A stretch of DNA of 34,935 bases, from IMG/VR virus record IMGVR_UViG_3300008451_000432, positions 1 to 34,935 of that record; one strand, 5' to 3'. This document shows, piece by piece, positions 5,992 through 12,874 of the stretch (position 1 is its first letter; each line of letters begins with the position of its first letter). Source of the stretch: a virus. The notes below the pieces were generated by a model that was not told the origin of the DNA, did no database searches, and saw only the letters and a program-made list of their open reading frames with translations. The position numbers and the translations under genes were made by a program.

Positions 5992-6406
5992 TCAATGTCA
6001 GTTTATCGGAAACTTGGGCGCAGAGCCTGAGATTAAAGCCTTCCAGTCAGGCGGGCGCATTGCAAACTTGCGGCTGGCCGTGTCGGAAAGCTGGAAAGAC
6101 AAAGATACCGGGGAGCGCAAAGAGCGCACCGAATGGGTCAGTGTCGTGCTTAACAGCGATGGCCTTGTGAACCTTGCTGACCGCTATTTGCGCAAAGGCA
6201 CCAAGGTGTTTGTCTCTGGCAAGATGCGCACCCGCAAATGGCAGGATAGCAATGGCAATGACCGCTATTCGACTGAAATTGTGGTTGGTGGCTTTGATGG
6301 CAAGCTGGTCATGCTCAGTGGTAAGCCAGAGGGTGAAAGCCAATTCGCCAAGCAGGATGAGCCAGCTTATCCGTTTGATGACCTAAGTGATGATGTGCCT
6401 TTTTGA
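5984..6406 (+). CDS. ssb: Single-stranded DNA-binding protein (140 aa)
   Basis: An OB-fold SSB. The N-terminus FNQCQFIGNLGAEPEIK, the central RTEWVSVVLNSDGLVNLADRYLRKGTKVFVSGKMRTRKW and the acidic C-terminal tip DDLSDDVPF are all diagnostic; the DDVPF tip is the standard docking peptide for partner proteins. The OB fold covers about residues 1-108, and the linker is short. It overlaps the NinB-like gene by eight bases. It probably coats single strands for both replication and ERF annealing. Confidence 0.95.
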   Translation: MFNQCQFIGNLGAEPEIKAFQSGGRIANLRLAVSESWKDKDTGERKERTEWVSVVLNSDGLVNLADRYLRKGTKVFVSGKMRTRKWQDSNGNDRYSTEIVVGGFDGKLVMLSGKPEGESQFAKQDEPAYPFDDLSDDVPF

Positions 6407-6409
6407 GCC

Positions 6410-6571
6410 ATGACCGATAAAATCTTAAATGAGGCCCGCGAACGTGTGGCCGCGAAATATCGTGAAGGGTCTGTTTGCTGGCGTGGTATTATGTCCGGCC
6501 AGTGGGATAGGGGCGCTTTAATGCGTGATGCGATTAAAGAGGTGACAGATGAGAAACGTGCCAATCGGTAA
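6410..6571 (+). CDS. Small hypothetical protein (53 aa)
   Basis: A short ORF directly after ssb (three-base gap), reading MTDKILNEARERVAAKYREG and ending KEVTDEKRANR. It is helical and highly charged, with one central CWRG. No family recognised. There is no clear ribosome binding site, but the short gap after the SSB stop suggests re-initiation. It overlaps the following gene by 23 bases. Charge-rich composition and tight packing support a real gene. Confidence 0.55.
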   Translation: MTDKILNEARERVAAKYREGSVCWRGIMSGQWDRGALMRDAIKEVTDEKRANR

Positions 6572-6917
6572 AACCATCAACGCAATTGAATTGGTTGAAT
6601 TGCTGGCCGCGGGCCAATCAGACAAGGAAATTGCAGCATATTTTGATTGCCACCCAACTGTTGTGGCTCGGCTGCGAAAAACGATGATGGCGGTGAAGCC
6701 AACCATCAAAACAAGCATTGCACCAAAGAAAAACGACAACCCGCCAACCAAGGATTATGTAAATCTGCGCTCCAATGTTAACATGATTGATGGCTCGGAG
6801 CGTTTGTTACAGCGTCAGCTAGAGGTTGGCCTTCATTGGCTCGACAAGGCCCGTTTCATTGCTGTGTGCAAAGAAAAGGGCTGGCAGAACAGATTGCCGA
6901 AAGGATTATTAGCATGA
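6549..6917 (+). CDS. Helix-turn-helix protein (122 aa)
   Basis: Residues about 10-45 read AIELVELLAAGQSDKEIAAYFDCHPTVVARLRK, a helix-turn-helix of the resolvase/sigma-like type that recognises DNA. The middle is Lys/Pro-rich and probably disordered; the last 45 residues form a helical end with Trp residues. The ATG has an excellent ribosome binding site, GAGGTGA, inside the end of the previous gene. It may regulate the switch from early to late transcription, but only the fold is supported. Confidence 0.65.
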   Translation: MRNVPIGKTINAIELVELLAAGQSDKEIAAYFDCHPTVVARLRKTMMAVKPTIKTSIAPKKNDNPPTKDYVNLRSNVNMIDGSERLLQRQLEVGLHWLDKARFIAVCKEKGWQNRLPKGLLA

Positions 6918-7111
6918 CAGAACAAGAGGTCATAAAACGGGCAAAGGCAGCCCTTGCAAAGCAAGAAAAGCTAAAAGCCCAGTTGCGCCAAGTCGATGCG
7001 GACATCCGCGAGATTTGCAATGATTATCGGACAGTCACAAGGACATGGATTGTCAGGCCAGAAAGCCTAAAGTTTGCGGTTGAGGCCCGCGAAGGCAGGC
7101 GGGCTGCATAG
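6914..7111 (+). CDS. Small coiled-coil protein (65 aa)
   Basis: Unknown function. Residues 1-40 form a charged, Ala/Lys-rich coiled coil (IKRAKAALAKQEKLKAQLRQVDADI); the rest is short and basic, ending in RREGRRAA-like composition. The frame is open from 6836, but the ATG at 6914 overlaps the stop codon of the preceding gene by four bases (ATGA), the usual junction here. Last gene of the rightward operon; it faces the end of the late operon. Confidence 0.6.
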   Translation: MTEQEVIKRAKAALAKQEKLKAQLRQVDADIREICNDYRTVTRTWIVRPESLKFAVEAREGRRAA

Positions 7112-7120
7112 CCCACTTGC

Positions 7121-7198
7121 AGGCGGTGATGGGAATTGCCACGGGCTGTCCTCGCAGCACCCCCTTTCTTGCAACCGGGGCAGGTTGCATCACCGCCT
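7121..7198. terminator. Structured convergent intergenic region, possible bidirectional terminator
   Basis: An 11-base inverted repeat, AGGCGGTGATG at 7121-7131 and CATCACCGCCT at 7188-7198, encloses the gap. Inside it is a tighter hairpin: TGCAACC (7170-7176), six-base loop, GGTTGCA (7183-7189). The two share bases and compete. Neither strand shows a U tract. The position between two converging operons makes termination likely, perhaps with Rho or by blocking antisense read-through. Confidence 0.45.
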
Positions 7199-7347
7199 TA
7201 TTTCTTGCGCTTGCCAGCCTTTTTCTTGGCTTCACGCGCAACGCTTAGAGCGATGGCGATAGCTTGGTTTTGAGGTTTGCCGCGCTTCATCTCTTCTTTG
7301 ATGTTCTCGCTCACGCTCTTCTGCGAATAGCCCATTTTAAGCGGCAT
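7198..7347 (-). CDS. DUF6496-like small basic protein (49 aa)
   Basis: A very basic short protein: [20 protein letters not shown], then [24 protein letters not shown]. The pattern of MP.K.G.S...VSENI..E...G.P..QAIAIAL, then a Lys-rich tail, is a small family common in phages of aquatic bacteria, usually called DUF6496. Function is unknown; the Lys-rich tail could bind nucleic acid or membrane. It starts three bases after the stop codon of the upstream gene and is the last gene of the late operon. Confidence 0.65.
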   Translation of the reverse strand: MPLKMGYSQKSVSENIKEEMKRGKPQNQAIAIALSVAREAKKKAGKRKK

Positions 7348-7350
7348 AAA

Positions 7351-7632
7351 TCACCATTTTACCTTGTCGGCCCAATAGGCAGCCGAGAGTTTGCCCTTGG
7401 CGATGTTCTTTGCATGGCGGGCTTTAAATGCCGCCCTGCGTTCTTTGTCCGCCTTGCTCTCGCCTTCGCGTGGCGGTGAACCTTTGACACCCTGTTGACC
7501 AAAGCGGATGGTCTTGATGGTGTTGCCTTCTTTAGCCACGACAACATGGCTTTTGGTCGGATGGCTTGGGGTCGCCTTGGGCTTGTTATAGCCCTCAAGG
7601 CGCAGCTTGGTCAGTCGAGGGTCTTTAGCCAT
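7351..7632 (-). CDS. DUF6321-like basic protein (93 aa)
   Basis: The sequence MAKDPRLTKLRLEGYNKPK, TPSHPTKSHVVVAKEG, TIRFGQQGVKGSP, then ERRAAFKARHAKNIAKGK and AAYWADKVKW matches a widespread phage family (DUF6321). It is rich in Lys, Arg and Gly, and its YW/KW C-terminus is typical. The role is unknown; similarity of the IRFGQQGVKGSP section to nucleic-acid-binding proteins is only suggestive. It sits directly downstream of the spanins and one base from the o-spanin stop codon. Confidence 0.7.
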   Translation of the reverse strand: MAKDPRLTKLRLEGYNKPKATPSHPTKSHVVVAKEGNTIKTIRFGQQGVKGSPPREGESKADKERRAAFKARHAKNIAKGKLSAAYWADKVKW

Positions 7633-7992
7633 CTATTTTTTCCCAACCTTCAAGGCTTCCTGCCATGCCTCAACAAGCAGCCGATGCTTGGTTTTGCAGT
7701 CGCCGTATGTCTCAATAAGCGCCTTTTCCCACAATATACGTTCTGGGTCTACCAGAGGAACGGGCGGGTCAGTTAGGTTCTTGCACGGATGCGCGAGGTT
7801 CGCGGGCGGTGCCGGGAGCGTCTGTATCACGGATGCTTTCGATGAGCAGCCCGACAGCCCTATCAGGAGGCACAGGGCAATCAGCAGGAGGGGCAGGGAT
7901 AGTTTTGTAAATTTCCCTAATCGTGTCTGTTCGTTCGATGGAGCGTCCATCGGCAATATCGCGGGCTTTTTCGTATTCTTGCGCCTTAGCAT
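7633..7992 (-). CDS. Outer-membrane spanin lipoprotein, Rz1-like (119 aa)
   Basis: The o-spanin is an outer-membrane lipoprotein that pairs with the i-spanin across the periplasm and fuses the membranes in the last step of lysis. A hydrophobic segment (LSLPLLLIALCLLIGL) ends in a lipobox LSGC, with C49 the predicted lipid-modified cysteine. A Pro-rich section follows (LPAPPAN, TDPPVPLVDP), as usual in Rz1. The start at 7992 has GGGGGTG about six bases upstream; a start at 7950 (MDAPSNEQ) would give a more compact signal peptide. It overlaps the end of the i-spanin gene by 224 bases in another frame, the embedded/overlapping architecture of Rz/Rz1. Confidence 0.75.
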   Translation of the reverse strand: MLRRKNTKKPAILPMDAPSNEQTRLGKFTKLSLPLLLIALCLLIGLSGCSSKASVIQTLPAPPANLAHPCKNLTDPPVPLVDPERILWEKALIETYGDCKTKHRLLVEAWQEALKVGKK

Positions 7993-8146
7993 CTATCACC
8001 CCCTGCATCTGTTCCTTTTGCTTTGCGGCCTTTTCCAATGCCTTGGAATAAGCTGCATCACATTGCCAATCCCGCACCTTATAGCCACCAAGGAAGCCCA
8101 CAATCAGCAGGCCGCCCATGATATAAGGTTTGGGAATGCCAAGCAT
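7769..8146 (-). CDS. Inner-membrane spanin, Rz-like (125 aa)
   Basis: A single N-terminal membrane anchor (about residues 8-24, YIMGGLLIVGFLGGYKV) is followed by a long charged helix (residues 30-85) rich in Ala, Lys, Glu and Gln, and a short Pro-rich C-terminus: the i-spanin plan. A cysteine follows the anchor (DWQCDAAY), which could form a disulphide-linked dimer as in lambda Rz. Its ATG overlaps the endolysin stop codon by one base (TGATG). The overlapping downstream lipoprotein gene confirms the spanin call. Confidence 0.75.
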   Translation of the reverse strand: MLGIPKPYIMGGLLIVGFLGGYKVRDWQCDAAYSKALEKAAKQKEQMQGVIDAKAQEYEKARDIADGRSIERTDTIREIYKTIPAPPADCPVPPDRAVGLLIESIRDTDAPGTAREPRASVQEPN

Positions 8147-8757
8147 CAGAGCCAGTTTGCGTATTTCTTGGTTTTGGCCTTGCGGTCATCCAAGCCATGC
8201 GTCCCACCATTAATGCGCTTTGTCAGGCGCAAGATAGCATCGTCATTGATGCCAAGGTCGCAAATCTGCCACAGCTTGTTTTTGTCAAAGAACCAAAGGG
8301 CGCTCTCAAAACAAAGTTCACCAGCCACCAAATCAGGGTTGGTCATAACGTCTGGGCGGTTCACATAATTGGCAAATTCTTGATAGTTAAAACGCCCGGT
8401 CAATTGGAGCGCCCCCCTGCCGCGAAATGCGAACCCCGCGCCTGATGCCTCATCGCCATTACCCATGCGGTTCGCATAGACCCGGTTGGCAATCTTGGCA
8501 GGCTGACGCGCATAGGCATTGGCAAGCGCATCCGTTGGGAAATACTTGCCGAAAATCTTGCGCAGCCCTTGGGCCGAATAGTTAAGGTTCTCGCTGAAAG
8601 CAGTGAAATTGCCGCTTTCATGGGCGGTCTGGGCAAAGAAATGCGCAGCCCGGTTGCGGTTCAAGTTATAGAATTTGGCGGCGGCCTTCAAAGTGCCGGG
8701 GCCAAAAGCCCCGTCAGGCGTAACGCCAATCTTCGCTTGCAGATTTTTAAGGCTCAT
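8146..8757 (-). CDS. GH19 (chitinase-like) endolysin (203 aa)
   Basis: Cleaves the peptidoglycan glycan backbone during lysis. Residues 1-30 resemble the start of a peptidoglycan-binding helix set (LQAKIGVTPDGAFGPGTL); the GH19 domain follows, with FFAQTAHESGNF (E47 in HES is the expected catalytic acid), SENLNYSAQGL, then GNGDEASGAGFAFRGRGALQLTG and the aromatic end ANWL. No signal peptide or SAR anchor is seen, so export depends on a holin. The start overlaps the EF-hand protein stop codon by four bases (ATGA); an earlier start in frame would lie inside that gene. Confidence 0.9.
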   Translation of the reverse strand: MSLKNLQAKIGVTPDGAFGPGTLKAAAKFYNLNRNRAAHFFAQTAHESGNFTAFSENLNYSAQGLRKIFGKYFPTDALANAYARQPAKIANRVYANRMGNGDEASGAGFAFRGRGALQLTGRFNYQEFANYVNRPDVMTNPDLVAGELCFESALWFFDKNKLWQICDLGINDDAILRLTKRINGGTHGLDDRKAKTKKYANWL

Positions 8758-9332
8758 TGTCCACCCCCAATGTTTGCGCGCCAATTTGGGAAATCGTTCT
8801 CATCAACCACGCCATCGCCGTTCAAATCCCAGCGCATATCTGTGCGGTCTACCATTTCCCAAGGCTGCAATATGCCATCGCCGTTTTCGTCAAACGGGAC
8901 ATATTCGGCAGCGGGTTCCTCTACGGCTTCAACCGCGACAGCAACTGCCGCAGCCGCTGGGGCAGGGGCAATCGGTTCGCTAAGGTCAAGAGTTTGCGAA
9001 GGTTCTGGGCTGTCAGGTGCGGGCGCAGAAGGGTTATCAATTGGCGCAGGCGGGTCATTTGGCGTTTCCTTGCTATCGCGGGCATTCGCGTTAAGGCTCA
9101 AGCCACCAAGCAGGCCGACAAAGGCCCCCACGATGGTTTGGAATGCAGGGTTAATCATCTCAAGCACGGCAGTGCTGTCCACCAACTCATTCGGCATGAA
9201 CAGGCCAACAACCAAGGCCATCACCACAACCACAATCACCAGTGACAGCGTTGTAATCGCCATGCGGATGGTGAATTCAATTGTGTCGTTGATGCCCTCT
9301 TCTTTGCTCTCAAATCCTTCAAAGAAACTCAT
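8754..9332 (-). CDS. Holin candidate with C-terminal EF-hands (192 aa)
   Basis: Residues 24-45 (ITTLSLVIVVVVMALVVGLF) and about 63-80 (FQTIVGAFVGLLGGLSL) are two membrane segments. An Ala/Pro-rich linker follows at about 90-140. Residues 148-159 are a textbook EF-hand calcium loop, DENGDGILQPWE (ligands D148, N150, D152, E159), and residues 169-180 are a second, DLNGDGVVDEND. Just upstream of the endolysin in an operon otherwise without a holin, it is the best holin candidate. The calcium-binding tail is unusual for a holin. Alternatives are a membrane anchor or regulator of lysis. Confidence 0.6.
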   Translation of the reverse strand: MSFFEGFESKEEGINDTIEFTIRMAITTLSLVIVVVVMALVVGLFMPNELVDSTAVLEMINPAFQTIVGAFVGLLGGLSLNANARDSKETPNDPPAPIDNPSAPAPDSPEPSQTLDLSEPIAPAPAAAAVAVAVEAVEEPAAEYVPFDENGDGILQPWEMVDRTDMRWDLNGDGVVDENDFPNWRANIGGGQ

Positions 9333-9336
9333 CGCA

Positions 9337-9852
9337 TTAGTCCTTTCCGGCCAAGGGATTTGCTAAAGTCCGTTGGATTTTCTCATCAACATCTTTTTGC
9401 AGGGCTTTGACGCGCTCTTGGCCTTCTTTGTCCTGCTCACGCAACTGCTGGATGATTGCGCGTTGCATTGCAATAGTTTGTGCATCGCTTGCCCTCACAC
9501 TACTGCTAACCGCATCCACAGTTTGCCGGGTGCTGGTTACGCTGCTTGAGATGCTGCCAGATAGATAATTCAGCGCCTCAGAATTACCTTTAGTCAATCG
9601 CTCAATGGATGTCACGCGCTCATCAAGCACGGAAATTCGGCTCTCAATGCCAGACAGGTCGGGCGGCACATAGGCCGCAGTCACTTCCTTCATGGTTAGG
9701 AATTGCTGATAGACTTGGAAGCCAGCCCACATTCCACCAACCACAGTGGAAAGCGCCGCAAAGATAATTGCGATTTTTCCGCTGCTAAGGTTGCCAATCT
9801 TGAAGCTGAAACCACCTTCATCAAACGAAACTTCTGGCTTTTCATCACTCAT
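9337..9852 (-). CDS. Membrane-anchored coiled-coil protein (171 aa)
   Basis: An N-terminal acidic segment (SDEKPEVSFDEGG) is followed by a membrane anchor at about residues 27-50 (IAIIFAALSTVVGGMWAGFQVYQQF) and a long helical, Ser/Gln/Thr-rich region to the end, consistent with a periplasmic or cytosolic coiled coil. Unknown function; it might be a lysis accessory protein or anti-holin. The start I chose (ATG at 9852) overlaps the previous stop codon by eight bases, as at other junctions here; the frame also has an ATG at 9864. Confidence 0.6.
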   Translation of the reverse strand: MSDEKPEVSFDEGGFSFKIGNLSSGKIAIIFAALSTVVGGMWAGFQVYQQFLTMKEVTAAYVPPDLSGIESRISVLDERVTSIERLTKGNSEALNYLSGSISSSVTSTRQTVDAVSSSVRASDAQTIAMQRAIIQQLREQDKEGQERVKALQKDVDEKIQRTLANPLAGKD

Positions 9853-11311
9853 ATTGCTGCCCAATCATCTCCAACCATCGGCGGTCATTATTCATCATCA
9901 GTCGATACATTACCAAATAAGCGTCCACAGGTCGATTTTTGCGGTAAATCTCCCTTGGGTTGTAAAACGCGACATCTGGAATTTTAGCTTGCGCATATTG
10001 CACAAGGTTCACATTGCCCGCCAATTGCTGCATCTCAGCGTCAGGCTCGGCGGGGCTGCTGTCCTCTTTCTTGGCGGACATCATATCCAAAATCTGCAAT
10101 TGGGTTGCCGGGTTCATAACATCAGACACAGATGCAACGGATGCAGAGGCCAATAGTTGCTGCCCTTGCTGGGGCGTGATTGGGCTGAAAACTAATTCAG
10201 CCTGATTAAAAGCCCGCTCAGGCGAATTTGAGGCTTCCTGCGCCATAACCATGCTCGTGCGCTCTTCTTGCGCTGTGCTGCCTTGCTGGTCGGCCTCGCT
10301 GGCATTTTGGGCGGTGTTTTCTTGCTTGGCTTCCTGTTGAACGTCCTTGGCAGCGTCTTGTGATGCCATTTCCTGATTTGCCTGCCCGTCTTGTGCGCCA
10401 ACTTGGCTTGGCAGCAATGCAGAAAGCAGGCGGCCAGATGTTAAGGCGGCCAATTGCGTTGGGCTTAGGCGCTCTGCCTGTTGCTTGGTTTCCTGCTTGG
10501 CCTCAGCCACAACCTCAGCGCGGGCCTCTGCGACAGCTTCTGTGCGTGTCTCAGCCTGCGCAACCACAGTCACAGCTTCTGCCACAGGTTCGGCAACTGG
10601 CTCTGCCGCTGCAACCTCTTCGGCAGCCGGGGTGGCTTCCTGCACAGCCTCTTGCACGGCCACAACAACGGGCGCTGCCGAAACGCTTGGGCCAATAACA
10701 ACAGGGTTAAAAATAGGCTCTGGCTCTTCTGGCAGACCAAGGGCGATATAGCTGGTGTTGTCCAGCAAGTTGACGTTTTGCCCATATAGGATGCTAAAGC
10801 TGTCAGTTGATGTCGGGCCAGTTAATCCAGCGGTCACAACGTGCCACTGATTGTTAACGTCCGCATAGTTCCATTGGATTTTTCCATCTGGATAAATGGC
10901 AATTTCAAACGTGTTGGTCAGCCCGGAGCCATATTCGTAGGTGTTATACCAGCCAAAGATTGCAGCATTTACGTCTGTGCGGAAATATGGATTGCCGCCA
11001 CTAACTAGGTCTGTCCAAAGCCCATAAATAGCATTGCGCGGCGCTTGCTCAATAGGCTCACCATTGCAGCACCGATTGCCGATGTCCGCAAATGAGATGA
11101 AGCCATTGGATGAAACCCAAGCCTGATTAAATGTCTGGCCGAAATACTGAAACGGAAAGCCAAGCTGCACAAGGCGTGTGCTATCATCACCACCATTTAG
11201 AGGGGTCATGGTTTCTGGGCCGCCAATGATTTGGCCGGGAATGATGATGGGGCTGTAATCCTGCGCAGATGCAGGCGCAGCCACTAACGCTAAGGCAAAG
11301 AGCCATCTCAT
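9845..11311 (-). CDS. Exported nidogen-like (NIDO) domain protein (488 aa)
   Basis: An N-terminal signal peptide ends at ASA|QD (about residue 16). Residues 45-192 read like a NIDO domain: LGFPFQYFGQTFNQAWVSSNG, later FEIAIYPDGKIQWNYAD. The rest, from about 200, is a long Ala/Glu/Val- and Gln-rich, low-complexity region with repeated AEPVAE and QEA units, then a compact C-terminus (YNPREIYRKNRPVDAYLVMY). The protein should be exported to the periplasm or outside the cell. NIDO domains are mostly known from adhesive extracellular proteins. Start overlaps the preceding gene by four bases. Its role in a phage late operon is not known. Confidence 0.65.
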   Translation of the reverse strand: MRWLFALALVAAPASAQDYSPIIIPGQIIGGPETMTPLNGGDDSTRLVQLGFPFQYFGQTFNQAWVSSNGFISFADIGNRCCNGEPIEQAPRNAIYGLWTDLVSGGNPYFRTDVNAAIFGWYNTYEYGSGLTNTFEIAIYPDGKIQWNYADVNNQWHVVTAGLTGPTSTDSFSILYGQNVNLLDNTSYIALGLPEEPEPIFNPVVIGPSVSAAPVVVAVQEAVQEATPAAEEVAAAEPVAEPVAEAVTVVAQAETRTEAVAEARAEVVAEAKQETKQQAERLSPTQLAALTSGRLLSALLPSQVGAQDGQANQEMASQDAAKDVQQEAKQENTAQNASEADQQGSTAQEERTSMVMAQEASNSPERAFNQAELVFSPITPQQGQQLLASASVASVSDVMNPATQLQILDMMSAKKEDSSPAEPDAEMQQLAGNVNLVQYAQAKIPDVAFYNPREIYRKNRPVDAYLVMYRLMMNNDRRWLEMIGQQYE

Positions 11312-12162
11312 TTGCGCTTCTTGGTATCCGGGCGGTTCTCAGGGTATTCAGCCCAAGCGTTTGTGGCCTCAGTGCCAATTTTCCCATAGAACGGGCAAGG
11401 GGTGCCTGCCATTTCCATTGCTTGAAAGACGCGCTTGTCTTGGCAAAGCAGCGATACAGCAGCCACCTTCATTCCCATGTCGAACAGCTTGGACGATAGC
11501 TTAATCCGTTCGCAATTTTCATCGCGCACAGTCCGTCCAGCCGATAGGCCGAAGATTTGGGTCTGCACTGCGCCAGACTGACCAGTGGTGCAAAGGTCTT
11601 GGCTGTAAGACATCATGCTAGGCGCGATGGCGCTGGGCGGCGGCGACTTGATGTTCTGGTCAATCACCTGACGATTGATGCTCTCGCTATAGCTTTTGCT
11701 GTCCGAGACATTGACGTTGTTGTTCTGATTGACGTTGTTGGCAGTGGAATTCTGGTTGACCACCTGATTGACGTTTGAGGTCACATTCTGGTTTGATGTC
11801 TCGGTTGTGATATTACGATTGGTGCTATCGACAGTCGAGATGTTCCGATTGGTCATATCACCAAAATTGTAATTGGTGTTTTCATTCTGGCTGGTCGAGG
11901 TGCTGACATTCTCGTTATAATTTGTATTGGTTGAGGTGGACACATTGGTCGATGTGGACACATTCTCATTGTAATTTGTCGCGGTGCTGGTGTTGATGTT
12001 GGTGTTGGTCGAGGTGCTGGTGTTGACGTTGTTGTTCGTCGCCGTGCTGGTAGACGTATTGACGTTCGTGTTCGTCGAATTGGTTGTCGTGTCGTAGACG
12101 TAGTTATTCGACTGAGCAAAAGCCGCCACAGGAACAAAAGCAAGCAGCAGCAGTTTACGCAT
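11308..12162 (-). CDS. Exported Asn/Ser/Thr-repeat protein (284 aa)
   Basis: A clear signal peptide (MRKLLLLAFVPVAAFA|Q) precedes about 140 residues of low-complexity repeats of Asn, Thr and Ser, units such as NTNVNTSTST and NENVSTST. The last 110 residues form a different, compact domain (SPPPSAIAPSMMSYSQDL...) with four cysteines (DLCTT, ENCER, LLCQD, TPCPF), which could make two disulphides in the periplasm. It overlaps the 72-residue protein's stop codon by one base (TGATG) and the NIDO gene by four. Function unknown; the neighbouring signal-peptide gene suggests joint export. Confidence 0.65.
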   Translation of the reverse strand: MRKLLLLAFVPVAAFAQSNNYVYDTTTNSTNTNVNTSTSTATNNNVNTSTSTNTNINTSTATNYNENVSTSTNVSTSTNTNYNENVSTSTSQNENTNYNFGDMTNRNISTVDSTNRNITTETSNQNVTSNVNQVVNQNSTANNVNQNNNVNVSDSKSYSESINRQVIDQNIKSPPPSAIAPSMMSYSQDLCTTGQSGAVQTQIFGLSAGRTVRDENCERIKLSSKLFDMGMKVAAVSLLCQDKRVFQAMEMAGTPCPFYGKIGTEATNAWAEYPENRPDTKKRK

Positions 12163-12380
12163 CAGCGGTCAGCCTTGTTATCGAGCTTGTCCTCGATACG
12201 ACGAAGGTGCGTCATCACCTCGTCAAACTTCTTGTCGATGGCCTGAAACTTCTCGCCACCGAAGTCGAGTTTCGTCTCAAGGATTGCCAAACGGCTGCTT
12301 AATTTCGTCCACACCCCGATAAGCGCAAAAACGCCAGCGATGACGGTGAGAAGCGTATCGATACCGAATGACATATCCAT
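12162..12380 (-). CDS. Small single-anchor membrane protein with coiled coil (72 aa)
   Basis: Residues about 6-24 (GIDTLLTVIAGVFALIGVW) are one membrane segment; residues 28-70 form a charged coiled coil (AILETKLDFGGEKFQAIDKKF, HLRRIEDKLDNK). This plan resembles XhlA-like membrane proteins encoded near phage lysis genes, often helpers or antagonists of the holin. No family identity is claimed. The ATG at 12380 follows the cupin stop codon after two bases; a second Met two codons later is possible. Confidence 0.6.
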   Translation of the reverse strand: MDMSFGIDTLLTVIAGVFALIGVWTKLSSRLAILETKLDFGGEKFQAIDKKFDEVMTHLRRIEDKLDNKADR

Positions 12381-12382
12381 AG

Positions 12383-12652
12383 CTATTTCCTGATATTTAT
12401 CAGCTTGCAGTTTGGCTCTAAGGCTTCAAATCCGTGCCACTGGTCATCTTTCCAATCGAAAATATCGCCAGCGTTTGCTTCTTTTTCCCATCCAACCCCA
12501 AAAACTCTAACCTTCCCGCGACATACAATCGTAATGTGATTTGTTTCTGGGGCCATTTGGTGAGAGTGCATTTCTAAGGTGTCACCCATATCCTCAAAGG
12601 TATAGATGACACCCCCAATTGAGCCAATTTGTATTTGCTTACTCAACAACAT
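12383..12652 (-). CDS. Cupin-domain protein (89 aa)
   Basis: A small beta-rich protein with the cupin pattern EMHSHQMAPETNHITIVCRGKVRVFG, then AGDIFDWKDDQWHGFEAL: HxH, a short turn, a Glu, then a second-motif His. This could bind a metal and a sugar or acid; cupins occur downstream of tail fibre genes in several phages, but their role there is not established. The start (ATG at 12652) overlaps the end of the preceding gene by 14 bases. Length fits a minimal single-cupin domain. Confidence 0.7.
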   Translation of the reverse strand: MLLSKQIQIGSIGGVIYTFEDMGDTLEMHSHQMAPETNHITIVCRGKVRVFGVGWEKEANAGDIFDWKDDQWHGFEALEPNCKLINIRK

Positions 12653-12872
12653 TTGGGGCTTCCTGAGGTGTCTCAGGCGGTGTCGGCTCTTCTGGCTCGG
12701 CGTAAATCGCCCAAGTCCCGTCTGGATTTAGCGTGCTGTTTGAAACAACTTCATCGGAAACTGAGACAAACTGCGCAGCGATGTCAGGATGGAAGCATTC
12801 CTCAATCGCCACGCCTTCCGGTGCTTGGAAAATTTCAACAGCTACATTTTCAACAATTCGTGCGTATTTCAT
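12639..12872 (-). CDS. Fibre-associated small protein (77 aa)
   Basis: The protein reads MKYARIVENVAVEIFQAP, EECFHPDIAAQFVSV, then a Pro/Glu-rich acidic tail. This is a common phage small protein found immediately after tail fibre genes and sometimes annotated as tail fibre assembly or tail-associated, although function has rarely been shown. It starts at 12872, spaced zero to a few bases after the stop codon of the Gly-rich fibre gene, so translation is likely coupled. The tail (PEEPTPPETPQEAPN) is low complexity. Confidence 0.6.
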   Translation of the reverse strand: MKYARIVENVAVEIFQAPEGVAIEECFHPDIAAQFVSVSDEVVSNSTLNPDGTWAIYAEPEEPTPPETPQEAPNVVE

Positions 12873-12874
12873 AA

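Noticed and set aside
7607-8368. Plus-strand ORF of 253 codons across the spanin and endolysin genes
   Set aside because: It is antisense to three well supported lysis genes and has low-quality composition with no domain.
8569-9366. Plus-strand ORF of 265 codons opposite the EF-hand holin candidate
   Set aside because: A shadow of the Ala/Pro-rich minus-strand gene; no start signal or recognisable protein.
11690-12110. Repeat array that looks at first like a CRISPR or tandem array
   Set aside because: The repeats are codons for Asn/Thr/Ser runs inside an intact exported protein gene; no constant repeat length with unique spacers.
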